The notes beneath the pieces are model-generated. The model saw nothing but the letters and a program-made list of their open reading frames with translations, was not told the DNA's origin and did not search any database. Below are positions 8,747 to 18,033 of a DNA stretch of 64,000 nt, one piece after another. Position numbers and translations under genes: made by a program. The DNA comes from an uncultured Eubacteriales bacterium (GTDB lineage: Bacteria; Bacillota; Clostridia; Oscillospirales; Oscillospiraceae), in NCBI GenBank assembly GCA_900544975.1, contig UQXI01000002.1, positions 1 to 64,000 of the forward strand. The letters are read 5' to 3'. Numbering within the stretch: position 1 is the first letter of the stretch; the number at the start of each line of letters is the position of its first letter.

Positions 8747-9760
8747 ATGACAATCCGGCAAGTTTTGGAGCAGGCGGAACACCAGCGGTTGGATCCCCGG
8801 GCCGCCTATGCAGACTGCTCCCGAGGACGGCCGGTACCGGAGCCGGAGCGGGAGGATGACGTCCGCACCTGCTACCAGCGGGATACGGACCGCATTGTCC
8901 ACAGCAAAGCCTTCCGCCGTCTGATGCATAAAACCCAGGTCTTCCTCTGCCCGGAGGGAGACCACTACCGGACCCGCATGACCCACACCCTGGAGGTGGC
9001 CCGGATTGCCCGGACCATCACCCGGGCCCTGAATATGAATGAGGATCTGTCAGAGGCCATTGCTCTGGGCCATGATCTGGGCCACACCCCCTTCGGTCAT
9101 GCCGGGGAGGACGCTCTCAGCCAGGTTTTGGGCAAGCCCTTCCGGCACAATGAGCAGTCTCTGCGGGTGGTGGACATTCTGGAGAAGGACGGCCAGGGCT
9201 TGAACCTGAGCCACGAGGTTCGTCTGGGCATTCTGGGACACACCGGAGAATATGTGCCGGAGACTCTGGAGGGACAGATCGTCCGAAAATCAGACCAGAT
9301 TGCTTACATCAACCACGACATTGACGATGCCATGCGGGCAGGCATTCTCACCAACGATGACATTCCCCGGTCCATTGCCCGTATCTTGGGGGAGACCCAT
9401 AAGGACCGGATCAACACCCTGGTGACCAACCTCATTGCCCACACCATGGATACCGGGGAGCTGGCAATGGACCCGGAGGTGACCGGCGCTATGCAGGAAC
9501 TTCGGGCGTTTATGTTCCAGCGGGTCTACCGGAATCCGGTGGCCAAGGGGGAGGAGTCCAAAGCCAAGGCCATTGTGCAGCAGTTGTATGCATATTACAT
9601 TCGCCATCCTCAGGCCATGCCGGATACCTTCCAGCCGCAGCTCACCTTTGACGGCATGGAGCGCACGGTCTGCGACTACATCGCCGGTATGACGGACAAG
9701 TATGCAGTGGATAAGTATACGGAACTCTTTATCCCGTCGAACTGGCATGTTCGGGGATGA
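8747..9760 (+). CDS. dgt: dGTP triphosphohydrolase-like HD protein (Dgt)
   Basis: The 337-residue product has an HD-domain metal site: H in RMTHTLEVARIARTI near residue 78, and the HD pair in LGHDLGHTPFGHAGE near 106. It opens with the usual dGTPase-like segment ending FRRLMHKTQVF. Family members hydrolyse dNTPs to deoxynucleosides and triphosphate. The ATG at 8747 is preferred to the one at 8741, because GGAGGG ends at 8740 and leaves no spacer for the earlier codon. Length fits the short Firmicute subfamily. Confidence 0.88.
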   Translation: MTIRQVLEQAEHQRLDPRAAYADCSRGRPVPEPEREDDVRTCYQRDTDRIVHSKAFRRLMHKTQVFLCPEGDHYRTRMTHTLEVARIARTITRALNMNEDLSEAIALGHDLGHTPFGHAGEDALSQVLGKPFRHNEQSLRVVDILEKDGQGLNLSHEVRLGILGHTGEYVPETLEGQIVRKSDQIAYINHDIDDAMRAGILTNDDIPRSIARILGETHKDRINTLVTNLIAHTMDTGELAMDPEVTGAMQELRAFMFQRVYRNPVAKGEESKAKAIVQQLYAYYIRHPQAMPDTFQPQLTFDGMERTVCDYIAGMTDKYAVDKYTELFIPSNWHVRG

Positions 9761-9898
9761 ATTCGCCATATTTCGAATTATGGCTGCCAGCTTCCCGATG
9801 GCGCCTATACGGCCACCCTCTCCCAGGAGCTGCAGGCGCTGGAGGAGCTGCGATGGAAGTGGCAGTATTACCGGATGAAGGAGCAGCCTGTTCCGTAA
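9761..9898 (+). other. Open in-frame tail after dgt; unassigned
   Basis: After the dgt TGA (9758-9760) the same frame stays open for 45 codons to TAA at 9896. It encodes a plausible amphipathic, Glu/Leu-rich stretch with the segment ELQALEELRWKWQYYRMKE. There is no ATG, GTG or TTG near the beginning; the only early candidate is ATT at 9761. It could be a start-less remnant, a readthrough extension or a small gene with a rare start. Existence of the frame is clear; function is not. Confidence 0.3.
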
Positions 9899-9907
9899 AT
9901 GGTAATC

Positions 9908-9975
9908 AGAGACTCTTACGTACCAACACCGCGATAGCTGGATGCTCCCGGGTGGACGTAGGAGTCTCTTTTTTT
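9908..9975 (+). terminator. Terminator after the hflX-dgt gene cluster
   Basis: Long arms AGAGACTC..ACGT and ACGTAGGAGTCTCT, followed by seven T. Confidence 0.85.
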
Positions 9976-10111
9976 GCGGAACCCGGAGAATTTGAGAAAT
10001 TTTCAGCTTTTGGGGGCAGACTTTTCAGGCAGGCTGTGGTATAATGAATTGAAATAGGCCAGTCTGCGCTGGCCTGTGCCTTAGACTAACACCAAAAGGA
10101 GATCGCTTTCT

Positions 10112-11284
10112 ATGAGAAACCTGCGCGGCATCATTGTGGCTGCTGTGTTTGGCGTTCTGACCTGGCTGATGCAACAGCTGGCTCAGCACTACAGCTTGCT
10201 GCTGGATATGGCGTATCCGTTCGCCTCGAAGACGGTTCAGGAGCTTTTGGGAGGCTGGAGTGCCCGGGTGGATTTCTGCGTTTGGCAGGTCATTCTGGGG
10301 GTGTTCCTGGTGGCCGTGGCAGTGTCCATTGGCCTCATGATCCTGTTTCGCTGGAATTTCTTCCGGTGGCTGGGCTGGGTTCTGGCGCCGGTGTCCATTG
10401 CCTACTTCCTGGTCACCTGCGTGTGGGGCCTCAATTACTACAATCGGCCCATTCAGGAGAGCATGAAGCTGAAAACCGGGGACTACACTGTGGCGGACCT
10501 GCGGGATGCCACGCAGTTTTACCGGGAGCGGGCCGATCAGCTGGCCGGCCAAATGAAGCGGGACGGAAATGGCGACATGATCCTGGACGATCTGGAGACC
10601 TTGAACCAGTCGGTGAAAGCGGGTTACGACAACCTGGTATGGGACTATTCCATCTTTGCCGGTTCCCGGGGCCCGGTGAAGGCATTGGGCTGGGGCAGTC
10701 TCTTCAGCCGCTTCGGGACAGCTGGCGTCACCATTGGTCTCACTGGCGAGGCGGCGGTGAATATGGAAGAGTACGCCGCAACCATTCCCTTTAACATGTG
10801 CCACGAGGTGGCCCATCTCCTGGCCATTGCGGTGGAGAATGAGGCGAATTTTGCCGGCTATCTGGCTTGTGAGTACAGCGGCGATCCGGTATTCCAGTAC
10901 TCCGGGTATATGATGGCTTACCTCTACTGCTCCAACGAGCTGTACAAGGTAGACCGGGAGGCCTGGCAGCAGATTCGGAGCCATGCTTCGCCAGAGCTGC
11001 TCCATGATCTGGATGCCAACAATCAGGTATACCAGAATCACGAGGGGGCTGTGCGGGATACGGCCCAGACGGTTTATGACAATTACCTCCAGTCCAATGG
11101 GCAAGATGCTGGCGTTCAGACCTATCACATGGTGACGGACCTTTTGGTGGCGTGGCACCAGGAGAAATATGTGGAGCACGATGAGACGGAGCCCACGGTG
11201 TTTGACCCCTATGATTACAACGAGGTGTTCCCCTCCACTACCACAGGGCCAGAGGAGACCACCGAAGCCACAGAGGAGGGCTAA
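10112..11284 (+). CDS. DUF3810 family membrane protein, putative zinc metallopeptidase
   Basis: The protein has 390 residues. Three hydrophobic segments fill the first ~110 residues, then comes a large extracytoplasmic domain. It carries CHEVAHLLAIAVENEANF near residue 230: an HExxH zincin motif with a downstream glutamate two turns away, as in DUF3810 proteins. The C-terminus is Thr/Glu-rich. AAAGGAGAT precedes the ATG, and a TATAAT box lies at 10040-10045. It ends 2 nt before rsmG. Substrate unknown; peptidase activity is inferred from the motif only. Confidence 0.75.
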   Translation: MRNLRGIIVAAVFGVLTWLMQQLAQHYSLLLDMAYPFASKTVQELLGGWSARVDFCVWQVILGVFLVAVAVSIGLMILFRWNFFRWLGWVLAPVSIAYFLVTCVWGLNYYNRPIQESMKLKTGDYTVADLRDATQFYRERADQLAGQMKRDGNGDMILDDLETLNQSVKAGYDNLVWDYSIFAGSRGPVKALGWGSLFSRFGTAGVTIGLTGEAAVNMEEYAATIPFNMCHEVAHLLAIAVENEANFAGYLACEYSGDPVFQYSGYMMAYLYCSNELYKVDREAWQQIRSHASPELLHDLDANNQVYQNHEGAVRDTAQTVYDNYLQSNGQDAGVQTYHMVTDLLVAWHQEKYVEHDETEPTVFDPYDYNEVFPSTTTGPEETTEATEEG

Positions 11285-11286
11285 AC

Positions 11287-11991
11287 ATGGGCGGGATGCT
11301 GCTGGAAGCCCTGCAGGCTGGCTTGCCTGGCCTGGGGCTGTCCCTGCCCCGGGGGGCGGTGGAAACGATGTGCGCCTTTGGCCAGGCGCTCCTGGAGAAA
11401 AACCAGGTGATGAATCTCACCGCCATCACCCAGCCGGAGCAGGTGGCGCGGCTCCACTTCCTGGACAGCCTGACCCTTCTCACCCTGACAGACTTTCGGC
11501 AAAAACGGGTCATTGATGTGGGTTGCGGCGGCGGGTTTCCCGGCGTCCCACTGAAAATTGCCTGCCCGGAGATGCAACTGACATTGCTGGATTCCCTGGG
11601 CAAGCGTATGGCATGGCTGTCAGAGACTTTGCCAGGCCTTGGCATTGAGGCGGATTGTGTGACCGCGCGGGCAGAAGAAGAGGCCCCAGCCCGGCGGGAG
11701 CAGTATGATGTGGCCGTGTCCCGGGCGGTTGCCCGGCTGCCGGTCCTGTGCGAGCTGTGCCTGCCCTATGTTCAGGTGGGCGGCGTGTTCCTGGCCATGA
11801 AGGGGACGGCGGCGCAGGAAGAGGCCCAGGAGGCTAAGCGGGCCATGGCGCTTCTGGGCGGGCAGCTGGAGCAGTTGCCGGTCTTCGGTATCGAGGGGAC
11901 GGAGCATGCCGTGGCGGTGATTCGTAAGATCCGCCCCACGCCGCTGGCCTACCCCCGCCGGTTTGGTAAAATCAAGCAGCAGCCCCTGTGA
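11287..11991 (+). CDS. rsmG: 16S rRNA (guanine527-N7)-methyltransferase RsmG
   Basis: The 234-residue protein is a class I SAM methyltransferase with the RsmG signature IDVGCGGGFPGVPLKIACP near residue 76. A further motif is EKNQVMNLTAI near residue 38. It methylates G527 in the 530 loop of 16S rRNA. AGGAGG overlaps the end of the upstream gene, indicating translational coupling. Length is typical of the family. Confidence 0.95.
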   Translation: MGGMLLEALQAGLPGLGLSLPRGAVETMCAFGQALLEKNQVMNLTAITQPEQVARLHFLDSLTLLTLTDFRQKRVIDVGCGGGFPGVPLKIACPEMQLTLLDSLGKRMAWLSETLPGLGIEADCVTARAEEEAPARREQYDVAVSRAVARLPVLCELCLPYVQVGGVFLAMKGTAAQEEAQEAKRAMALLGGQLEQLPVFGIEGTEHAVAVIRKIRPTPLAYPRRFGKIKQQPL

Positions 11992-12047
11992 GTTCCGGAT
12001 GGGGGAAATAAAGTGTGGTTCTAGGCGCAGCAACCGGCGACAGGTGA

Positions 12048-12076
12048 TTGACAAATTGCACAAGATGTAATAAAAT
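12048..12076 (+). promoter_or_regulatory. Promoter of acpP
   Basis: TTGACA (12048-12053), 17-bp spacer, TAAAAT (12071-12076): near-consensus, fitting a highly expressed gene. Confidence 0.75.
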
Positions 12077-12143
12077 AGACTCCACGGTTGTAAACGAAAG
12101 GAAAGCGAGAGGGCGTATAGGCCCCTTCTGGAGGGAATATACT

Positions 12144-12371
12144 ATGTCTATGTTTAATAAGATTGTGGAGTATGCTTCCCGGCAGCTAGAAATTCCAGCG
12201 GAAGAGATCACCCGGGACACAACTTTTGAGAGCTTGGGTGTAGACTCCCTGGACATCGTGGAGATGACCATGGATTTCGAAGCTGAGCTGGGTGTGGAGC
12301 TGGATATGGAAGGCATGAACATCTCCACCTTCGGCGAATTGGCCGATTATATGGACGACAGACTGAGCTAA
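12144..12371 (+). CDS. acpP: Acyl carrier protein
   Basis: A 75-residue acidic protein with the phosphopantetheine attachment motif GVDSLDIVEM (Ser near residue 35) and the typical four-helix pattern. It carries growing acyl chains in type II fatty acid synthesis. The ATG at 12144 follows GGAGGG by 9 nt; an open frame upstream to 12048 includes the promoter and is not coding. No other fab genes are adjacent. Confidence 0.93.
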   Translation: MSMFNKIVEYASRQLEIPAEEITRDTTFESLGVDSLDIVEMTMDFEAELGVELDMEGMNISTFGELADYMDDRLS

Positions 12372-12415
12372 CTGCCACTGTAAACTGAATATCCCTTGTT
12401 ATCAGCGGCCGGCTT

Positions 12416-12699
12416 ATAACAAGGTCGCACTAGTCGGGGAGATAGCGGTGCCCTGTAACCTGCAATCCGCTACAGCAGGGATGAATTCCCATACCCGGAT
12501 CAGTCACAATACCGTCTGGCCTGCGTAAGCGGCGTTGAAGAACCGGTCTCACGCAACGGGCTCCCGTGAACCATGTCAGGTGGGGAACCAAGCAGCATTA
12601 AGCGGATCCGTCCGTGTGCCGTGAGGTTGCCGTTTCCGAGCTGGCTGCGTAGGTATCGGGTGTTGTACTTGTTCAAATGTGGGTGTGCGATCTTGTTAT
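12416..12699 (+). ncRNA. ffs: Signal recognition particle RNA (large Bacillus-type)
   Basis: About 284 nt. The 5' arm ATAACAAGGTCGCAC pairs with the 3' arm GTGCGATCTTGTTAT (one G-U). The 5' domain has the Alu-like block GGTGCCCTG. The apical SRP54-binding region GTCAGGTGGGGAACCAAGCAGC is a variant of the conserved GTCAGGTCCGGAAGGAAGCAGC. The gene sits directly before dnaX, the classic Firmicute position, and is followed by a T run at 12710-12715. It is the scaffold for Ffh and membrane-protein targeting. Confidence 0.9.
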
Positions 12700-12747
12700 G
12701 AGTCGGCCGTTTTTTATCCTTTTACGAAAAACCAGGAGGAACTTGTA

Positions 12748-14343
12748 GTGTATCAGGCTCTGTACCGGAAATACCGGCCCCAGACCTTTGACGAGGTGGT
12801 GGGGCAGGCGGGCGTTACCCAGACGCTCAAGGCCCAGCTTCAGACGGGACGGCTGAGCCATGCCTACCTGTTCACCGGCTCCCGGGGTACAGGAAAGACC
12901 AGCTGTGCCAAAATTCTGGCCAAGGCGGTGAATTGCCTGAATCCCCAGGATGGCAATCCCTGCAATGTCTGCACGGCCTGCCGGAGCATTGATGCGGGAA
13001 GCTGTATGGATGTGCTGGAGATTGACGCAGCCTCCAACAACGGTGTGGACAATGTGCGGGACCTGCGGGATGATGCCATCTACACTCCGTCTGAGGTGAA
13101 GCGCCGGGTGTACATCATTGACGAGGTGCATATGCTGTCCATCTCCGCGTTCAATGCACTGCTGAAGATCATTGAGGAGCCGCCGGAGCATTTGATTTTT
13201 ATCCTGGCGACCACAGAGCTGCACAAGGTCCCTGCGACGATTTTGTCCCGCTGCCAGCGGTTTTCTTTCCGGCGGATTGCGCCGGAGGATATGGCCACCC
13301 GCCTGCAATATGTGGCTTCCCAGGAGCAGATTGTGCTGGAGCCCCAGGCGGCTATGATCCTGGCCCGGATGGCCGACGGCGCGCTTCGGGATGGGGTGAG
13401 TCTCTTAGATCAATGTGCTTCCGCCACCCTTGGCCCGGTGACCGCTGAAGCGGTGTACCAGTGTTTGGGCCTGGCCGGGGAAAAGAAGGCGGCTGAGCTG
13501 ATGGCTGCCATTGCCGGGAAGGACACCCGGCGTGCGCTGGAGCTGTTTGACCGGCTTTATGCCGGGGGGAAGGATGTAAGCGCCCTCCTGGATGAGCTGT
13601 GCGCTCTGGCGAGGGACCTGCTGGTGCTGAAAACGGCGCCTAAGGCCGGGCTCGCGATGCTTTCCGGCGTTTCCACAGAGGAAGAGGCGGTATCTCTGCG
13701 GGATCGGCTCAGCGCCGGGGAGTTGATCCAGATTTTAAAAACGTTGCAGCAGACAGCTGCCGGCTTTACCCGGGGTGGTAAGAACCGGCTGGATGGAGAG
13801 CTGTGTCTAATTCGGCTGTGTGAGCCTGCCCTAAGCCTGGAGCCAGAGGCCATCAACGCCCGCCTGACCCGGCTGGAGGAGGCGGCTGCTTCCGGGGTCC
13901 GGCTGCAGCAGGCGGCCCGGCAGGAGCCGACGGAGGAGCGTCCCCCTGTGCCCGATGACGCAGAGGCGCCTCCAGAATCCGCAGAGCCGGAATCGCTGCC
14001 GCAGGAAGCGCCAGTGGGCTTTTGGGCAGATTTGTCCAGCCGGGTTCGGGGAGAGCTGGGCCCGCCGGTGGGGGGCTTTTTCACCCCTGCGCCGGATGCC
14101 CCGGTGCAGGGGGTCCTGAAAGGAGATTGGCTGGAGCTGCAATGTGTCAATGGATTTGTCCGTGACATGGTCAACAAGCCGGAGATTTTACAGAGAATTG
14201 GCCAATGCGCCTCTGGAATGCTGGGCCGCCCTGTGCAGGTCCGGGTGACGGATCTCCAGGCCAAGCCCAAAACAGGAGAGAATCTCCAGGCGCTTCTGGA
14301 GTTTGGAAAAAACCACAGCGATATCATTAAGGTGAAAAACTGA
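12748..14343 (+). CDS. dnaX: DNA polymerase III subunit gamma/tau
   Basis: The clamp-loader ATPase has 531 residues. It shows a MYQALYRKYRPQTFDEVVGQ-type start, Walker A GSRGTGKTS near residue 42, a four-cysteine zinc module CLNPQDGNPCNVCTAC, a Walker B DEVHML, and the sensor ILSRCQRF. The tau-specific C-terminal part follows a Pro/Glu-rich linker. The start is GTG at 12748 with AGGAGGA 8 nt upstream; an ATG-free extension to 12679 overlaps the SRP RNA. It heads the dnaX-ybaB-recR run. Confidence 0.95.
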   Translation: MYQALYRKYRPQTFDEVVGQAGVTQTLKAQLQTGRLSHAYLFTGSRGTGKTSCAKILAKAVNCLNPQDGNPCNVCTACRSIDAGSCMDVLEIDAASNNGVDNVRDLRDDAIYTPSEVKRRVYIIDEVHMLSISAFNALLKIIEEPPEHLIFILATTELHKVPATILSRCQRFSFRRIAPEDMATRLQYVASQEQIVLEPQAAMILARMADGALRDGVSLLDQCASATLGPVTAEAVYQCLGLAGEKKAAELMAAIAGKDTRRALELFDRLYAGGKDVSALLDELCALARDLLVLKTAPKAGLAMLSGVSTEEEAVSLRDRLSAGELIQILKTLQQTAAGFTRGGKNRLDGELCLIRLCEPALSLEPEAINARLTRLEEAAASGVRLQQAARQEPTEERPPVPDDAEAPPESAEPESLPQEAPVGFWADLSSRVRGELGPPVGGFFTPAPDAPVQGVLKGDWLELQCVNGFVRDMVNKPEILQRIGQCASGMLGRPVQVRVTDLQAKPKTGENLQALLEFGKNHSDIIKVKN

Positions 14344-14366
14344 CTGTTTGAGAAGGAGAATGAGCA

Positions 14367-14714
14367 ATGGCAAAAGGTGGATTTCGCGGCGGCCCCATGG
14401 GCGGCATGAACCAGGCGGCGATGATGAAGCAGGTTCAAAAGATGCAGCAGGAGATGCTGAAGGCCCAGGAGGAAATGCAGAATCAAACGTACACCGCCAC
14501 AGCGGGCGGCGGCATGGTCACTGCGGTGGTGAATGGATCTCACGAGGTGGTCTCCCTGGAGATCAAGCCCGAGGCGGTAGATCCGGAGGATGTGGAGATG
14601 CTGCAGGATATGGTCATTGCCGCCGTGAACGAGGCGCTGCGCACGGCAGATACAGAGGCCTCCAACAGCATGTCCAAATTTACCGGCGGCCTGAATTTGG
14701 GAGGTCTGTTTTAA
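14367..14714 (+). CDS. YbaB/EbfC family nucleoid-associated protein
   Basis: A 115-residue DNA-binding protein with the family pattern: a Met/Gln-rich helical N-terminus (MMKQVQKMQQEMLKAQEEM) and a central GMVTAVVNGSHEVVSLEI sheet. It binds DNA as a dimer. It lies 23 nt after dnaX and 3 nt before recR, the conserved bacterial order. Confidence 0.93.
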   Translation: MAKGGFRGGPMGGMNQAAMMKQVQKMQQEMLKAQEEMQNQTYTATAGGGMVTAVVNGSHEVVSLEIKPEAVDPEDVEMLQDMVIAAVNEALRTADTEASNSMSKFTGGLNLGGLF

Positions 14715-14717
14715 GCC

Positions 14718-15317
14718 ATGCAGTATTTCCCAGCCGCCTTGGAGCGGCTCAGTGAGCAGTTTGGCCGCCTGCCGGGAATTGGAGCGAAGACGGCCCAACG
14801 CCTGGCGTTTTACATGCTATCCCTGCCGGAGGAGGAGGCGCAGTGTTTTGCCGATGCCATTGTAGAGGCCAAACACAAGGTCAAGACCTGCCCCGTGTGC
14901 CAGAATCTGACGGACCAGGAGCTTTGCCCCATTTGTGCTGACTCTCGTCGGGACCACAGTGTGATTTGTGTGGTGGCGGAGCCCCGGGACCTCATTGCTT
15001 TGGAGCGGGCCCGGGAATATCAGGGGGTGTACCATGTACTGCATGGCGTCATCTCTCCCCTGAATCACATCGGCCCCGACAGCATCCGGATTCGGGAGCT
15101 CCTCACCCGGGTGGCAGCCGGAGAGGTGGAGGAGGTCATTATGGCCACCAATCCCGACACGGAAGGGGAGGCCACAGCCATGTACATCTCCCGGCTATTG
15201 CGGCCCATGGAGATCAAGGTGACCCGCTTGGCCTATGGAGTCCCTGTGGGGAGTCAGCTGGAGTATGCCGACGAAGTGACCCTCTTGCGGGCACTGGAGG
15301 GTCGACAGGAGATTTAA
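14718..15317 (+). CDS. recR: Recombination mediator RecR
   Basis: 199 residues, standard for RecR. An N-terminal helix-hairpin-helix ([18 protein letters not shown]) is followed by a C4 zinc finger [16 protein letters not shown] near residue 57. The Toprim domain contains [13 protein letters not shown], and a conserved C-terminal [13 protein letters not shown] completes it. It acts with RecO and RecF to load RecA on gapped DNA. Confidence 0.96.
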   Translation: MQYFPAALERLSEQFGRLPGIGAKTAQRLAFYMLSLPEEEAQCFADAIVEAKHKVKTCPVCQNLTDQELCPICADSRRDHSVICVVAEPRDLIALERAREYQGVYHVLHGVISPLNHIGPDSIRIRELLTRVAAGEVEEVIMATNPDTEGEATAMYISRLLRPMEIKVTRLAYGVPVGSQLEYADEVTLLRALEGRQEI

Positions 15318-15382
15318 ACGGACGGGTGCGCGTCATCCGTGGATCGATCAAAACGGATGGATATTCCGGGAGGACTGAAAAC

Positions 15383-16918
15383 ATGCAGAAGATTTTGATT
15401 TTGGATTTCGGCGGTCAGTATAACCAGCTTATCGCCCGCCGGGTCCGGGAGTGCAGCGTATATTGCGAGGTCAAGCCCTACACCATGACCATGGACGAGA
15501 TTCGGGCTTTTGATCCCATTGGCATCATTTTCACCGGCGGTCCCAACAGCGTGTATCTGGAGACGTCTCCCCAGGTGGATCCGGCGATTTTCTCCCTGGG
15601 AGTGCCGGTTTTGGGCATTTGCTACGGCTGCCAGCTGATGGCCCACCATCTGGGCGGCCAGGTCACTGCGGCCCAGGCAGATACCGCCCGGGAATACGGC
15701 AAGACCGAAACCTTCTATGACACCACCTGCCCCCTCTTCCAGGGGCTGCCCCAGGAGGGGGTCAGCTGGATGAGCCATGGGGATTACATGGCGAAGGTGC
15801 CCACAGGCTTCCGCCTGGTGGGGCACACTGCCGCCTGCCCCAATGTGGCCATTGCCGACGAGACCCGGGGCTTCTACGGCGTGCAATTCCACCCGGAGGT
15901 CAACCACACCCAGCACGGCACCGATATGCTCCGGAACTTCCTGTACCGGGTCTGTGGGGCCACGGGAGACTGGACCATGGGGGATTATAAAAACCGCGCC
16001 ATTGCCCAGATCCGGGAGAAGGTGGGCGATGGCAAGGTTCTTCTGGCGCTGTCCGGCGGTGTAGACAGCTCTGTGGCTGCGGCGCTCCTGGCCGAGGCAG
16101 TGGGCAGTCAGTTGACCTGCGTCTTTGTGGACCATGGCCTGATGCGTAAGGACGAGGGAGACGAGGTGGAAGCCGCCTTTTCCCGGTGGGACATTCATTT
16201 TGCCCGGGTGGATGCAGAGGCCCGATTCCTGGGAAAGCTGGCCGGAGTTTCCGACCCGGAGACCAAGCGGAAGATCATTGGCGAGGAGTTCATCCGGGTC
16301 TTCGAGGACGAGGCCAAAAAGCTGGGCAAGGTGGACTACCTGGTGCAGGGCACCATCTACCCCGACGTCATTGAATCCGGCGCCGGCAATGCTGCGGTCA
16401 TCAAGAGTCACCACAACGTGGGCGGCCTTCCGGACTATGTGGACTTCCGGGAGATCATTGAGCCCCTCAGACTCCTCTTTAAAGACGAGGTCCGGCAGCT
16501 GGGCCGGGAGCTGGGCTTGCCGGAGTATTTGGTGATGCGTCAGCCCTTCCCAGGCCCGGGTCTGGCCATTCGGGTCATTGGAGAGATCACCAAGGAAAAG
16601 CTGGACATCCTGCGGGAGGCGGATTTCATCTTCCGGGACGAAATCGCCAGGGCCCACCTGGAGGGGACAATGAACCAGTATTTTGCCGTTTTGACCAATA
16701 TGCGCTCGGTAGGCGTGATGGGCGACGGCCGCACCTACGATTACACCCTGGCCCTCCGCTCCGTCACCACCACCGATTTCATGACCGCCGACTGGACCAG
16801 AATCCCCTACGAAGTCCTGGACCGGGTCTCCGTCCGAATCGTCAACGAGGTGGCCCATATCAACCGGATCGTTTACGACATTACCAGCAAACCACCGGCA
16901 ACCATTGAGTGGGAATAA
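15383..16918 (+). CDS. guaA: GMP synthase (glutamine-hydrolysing)
   Basis: GuaA, 511 residues, converts XMP to GMP. The class I amidotransferase domain has the nucleophile in GICYGCQL near residue 79 and the His-Glu pair in FHPEV. The ATP-pyrophosphatase P loop SGGVDSS lies near residue 224, and the dimerization domain ends with the canonical KPPATIEWE. The ATG at 15383 has GGGAGG upstream; an open frame before it overlaps recR and is ignored. The last four codons are the attachment site of the phage element, and integration leaves the protein intact. Confidence 0.97.
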   Translation: MQKILILDFGGQYNQLIARRVRECSVYCEVKPYTMTMDEIRAFDPIGIIFTGGPNSVYLETSPQVDPAIFSLGVPVLGICYGCQLMAHHLGGQVTAAQADTAREYGKTETFYDTTCPLFQGLPQEGVSWMSHGDYMAKVPTGFRLVGHTAACPNVAIADETRGFYGVQFHPEVNHTQHGTDMLRNFLYRVCGATGDWTMGDYKNRAIAQIREKVGDGKVLLALSGGVDSSVAAALLAEAVGSQLTCVFVDHGLMRKDEGDEVEAAFSRWDIHFARVDAEARFLGKLAGVSDPETKRKIIGEEFIRVFEDEAKKLGKVDYLVQGTIYPDVIESGAGNAAVIKSHHNVGGLPDYVDFREIIEPLRLLFKDEVRQLGRELGLPEYLVMRQPFPGPGLAIRVIGEITKEKLDILREADFIFRDEIARAHLEGTMNQYFAVLTNMRSVGVMGDGRTYDYTLALRSVTTTDFMTADWTRIPYEVLDRVSVRIVNEVAHINRIVYDITSKPPATIEWE

Positions 16919-16919
16919 G
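16907..16919 (+). other. attL core (guaA 3' end)
   Basis: GAGTGGGAATAAG encodes the last residues EWE and the stop of GuaA and recurs exactly at 47009-47021. The 3' end of guaA is a known integration hotspot for tyrosine-recombinase islands. Confidence 0.85.
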
Positions 16920-16963
16920 AAATATCTGAAAATTTGCTACAAAAAGTGCATACAATTCCGAGA

Positions 16964-16999
16964 ATCGCCCAAGAGCTAGAAGCTTTTGGGCGATTTTTG
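16964..16999 (+). terminator. Element-encoded terminator for guaA
   Basis: ATCGCCCAA pairs with TTGGGCGAT, followed by TTTTTG. It lies inside the element just after attL and replaces the native guaA terminator, which integration displaced to 47048. Confidence 0.8.
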
Positions 17000-17012
17000 T
17001 TCAAAAATTTTG

Positions 17013-17957
17013 CTACGTCATTTTTTGCGTAGCAAAATCGTAGCACTTTTGCATTTTTTCCAGCTCCGTAGCAAGTTGGGTCTGTTTATTAGGGTACAAG
17101 TGGGAATAGGTCTGTAGCGTAGTCTCTATATTTTCGTGGCCCAGGCGCTCCGCAATCAACAAGGGTGAATAGCCCAGCTCAATCAAGAGGGAAGCGTGGG
17201 AATGCCTGAGGTCGTGGATCCGGATTCGCTTGACGCCGGAGGCGGCGCAACCGCGCTTCATTTCGTGCTGCAGGATATGCTTTGTGCTGGCTGGAAATAT
17301 GCGATCGTCCGGGGACGAATCGTATAAGGTGCTGAGATAGGTTTGGACCATATGGGACAATGTGGGCGGCATTACAATAGTCCTGCGGCTTTTTGGCGTT
17401 TTGGACTCCAGGATCAGATCTTGCTTGTTCTGGCGGGCATAGTTTTTGGTAATGCTTACTGTGTTCGCTTCAAAGTCAAAATCTGCTGGGGTTAGGGCCA
17501 ACATTTCTCCGGAGCGCATCCCGGTCCAAAACAGCAGTGAAAACATAACTACACAAGCCGGTTTGTTCGAAATCGCCTCCAGAAATCGTTCAAACTCCTC
17601 AATCGTCCAGAACTGCATAGTGTCCGCTGACTTCTTACCCATCGCCCCTGCCGGCAGGCAGGGATTATTTTTTATGCTGTAGTACTTTACCCCGTAGTTA
17701 AACATAGCGGAAACTTGGTTGTGAACGGTCTTCAGATAGGTCTGTGAATACGGGTCATCCGTCCCATCCTTCTTTGCTGACAGTAGCGTATTTTGCCACT
17801 TTCGGATGTCGGCAGGCCCTACGTTGGAAGCCTGTAGATTCCCAAGGTATGGCAACACATGCTTTTGGAATAAGAAGTCCTTATTTGCGTAGGTAGTAGG
17901 CTTCTGGCGGGTTTTGCAGTCCTCCATATACAGGGTGTAAAGAGAGTGCACGGACAT
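17013..17957 (-). CDS. Tyrosine-type site-specific integrase, N-terminally shortened
   Basis: 314 residues. A SAM-like core-binding domain covers about residues 1-110, followed by a catalytic domain with R148 (TGMRSGE), H248 and R251 (HDLRHSHAS), H274 (LGHENIE) and the nucleophile Y284 (LQTYSH), so all key residues are present. Relatives are ~370 residues and begin with an arm-binding domain. Here the frame continues upstream of the ATG for 26 codons (KGFERRFDAREYERKFLEQK) and then meets TAA beside a perfect palindrome at 18034-18055. The arm-binding domain is therefore missing or in another frame. The ATG at 17957 has no clear SD. Confidence 0.9.
   Translation of the reverse strand: MSVHSLYTLYMEDCKTRQKPTTYANKDFLFQKHVLPYLGNLQASNVGPADIRKWQNTLLSAKKDGTDDPYSQTYLKTVHNQVSAMFNYGVKYYSIKNNPCLPAGAMGKKSADTMQFWTIEEFERFLEAISNKPACVVMFSLLFWTGMRSGEMLALTPADFDFEANTVSITKNYARQNKQDLILESKTPKSRRTIVMPPTLSHMVQTYLSTLYDSSPDDRIFPASTKHILQHEMKRGCAASGVKRIRIHDLRHSHASLLIELGYSPLLIAERLGHENIETTLQTYSHLYPNKQTQLATELEKMQKCYDFATQKMT
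17025..17044 (+). repeat. Left copy of 20-bp direct repeat (probable integrase arm site)
   Basis: TTGCGTAGCAAAATCGTAGC occurs here and at 46884-46903, in the same orientation, each exactly 105 bp from its att core. This copy overlaps the 3' end of the integrase gene. Confidence 0.7.
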
Positions 17958-18033
17958 GTCTGGTGATCCAGTTTTCTGTTCCAGGAATTTCCGCTCATAT
18001 TCCCTTGCATCGAAACGGCGTTCGAAGCCTTTC

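Noticed and set aside
9757..10044. 95-codon frame starting within the dgt stop
   Set aside because: It crosses the terminator at 9908-9975, and another frame gives a more protein-like sequence.
15314..16858. Minus-strand open frame (514 codons) across guaA
   Set aside because: Shadow of guaA; composition dominated by His/Gly/Gln typical of antisense frames.
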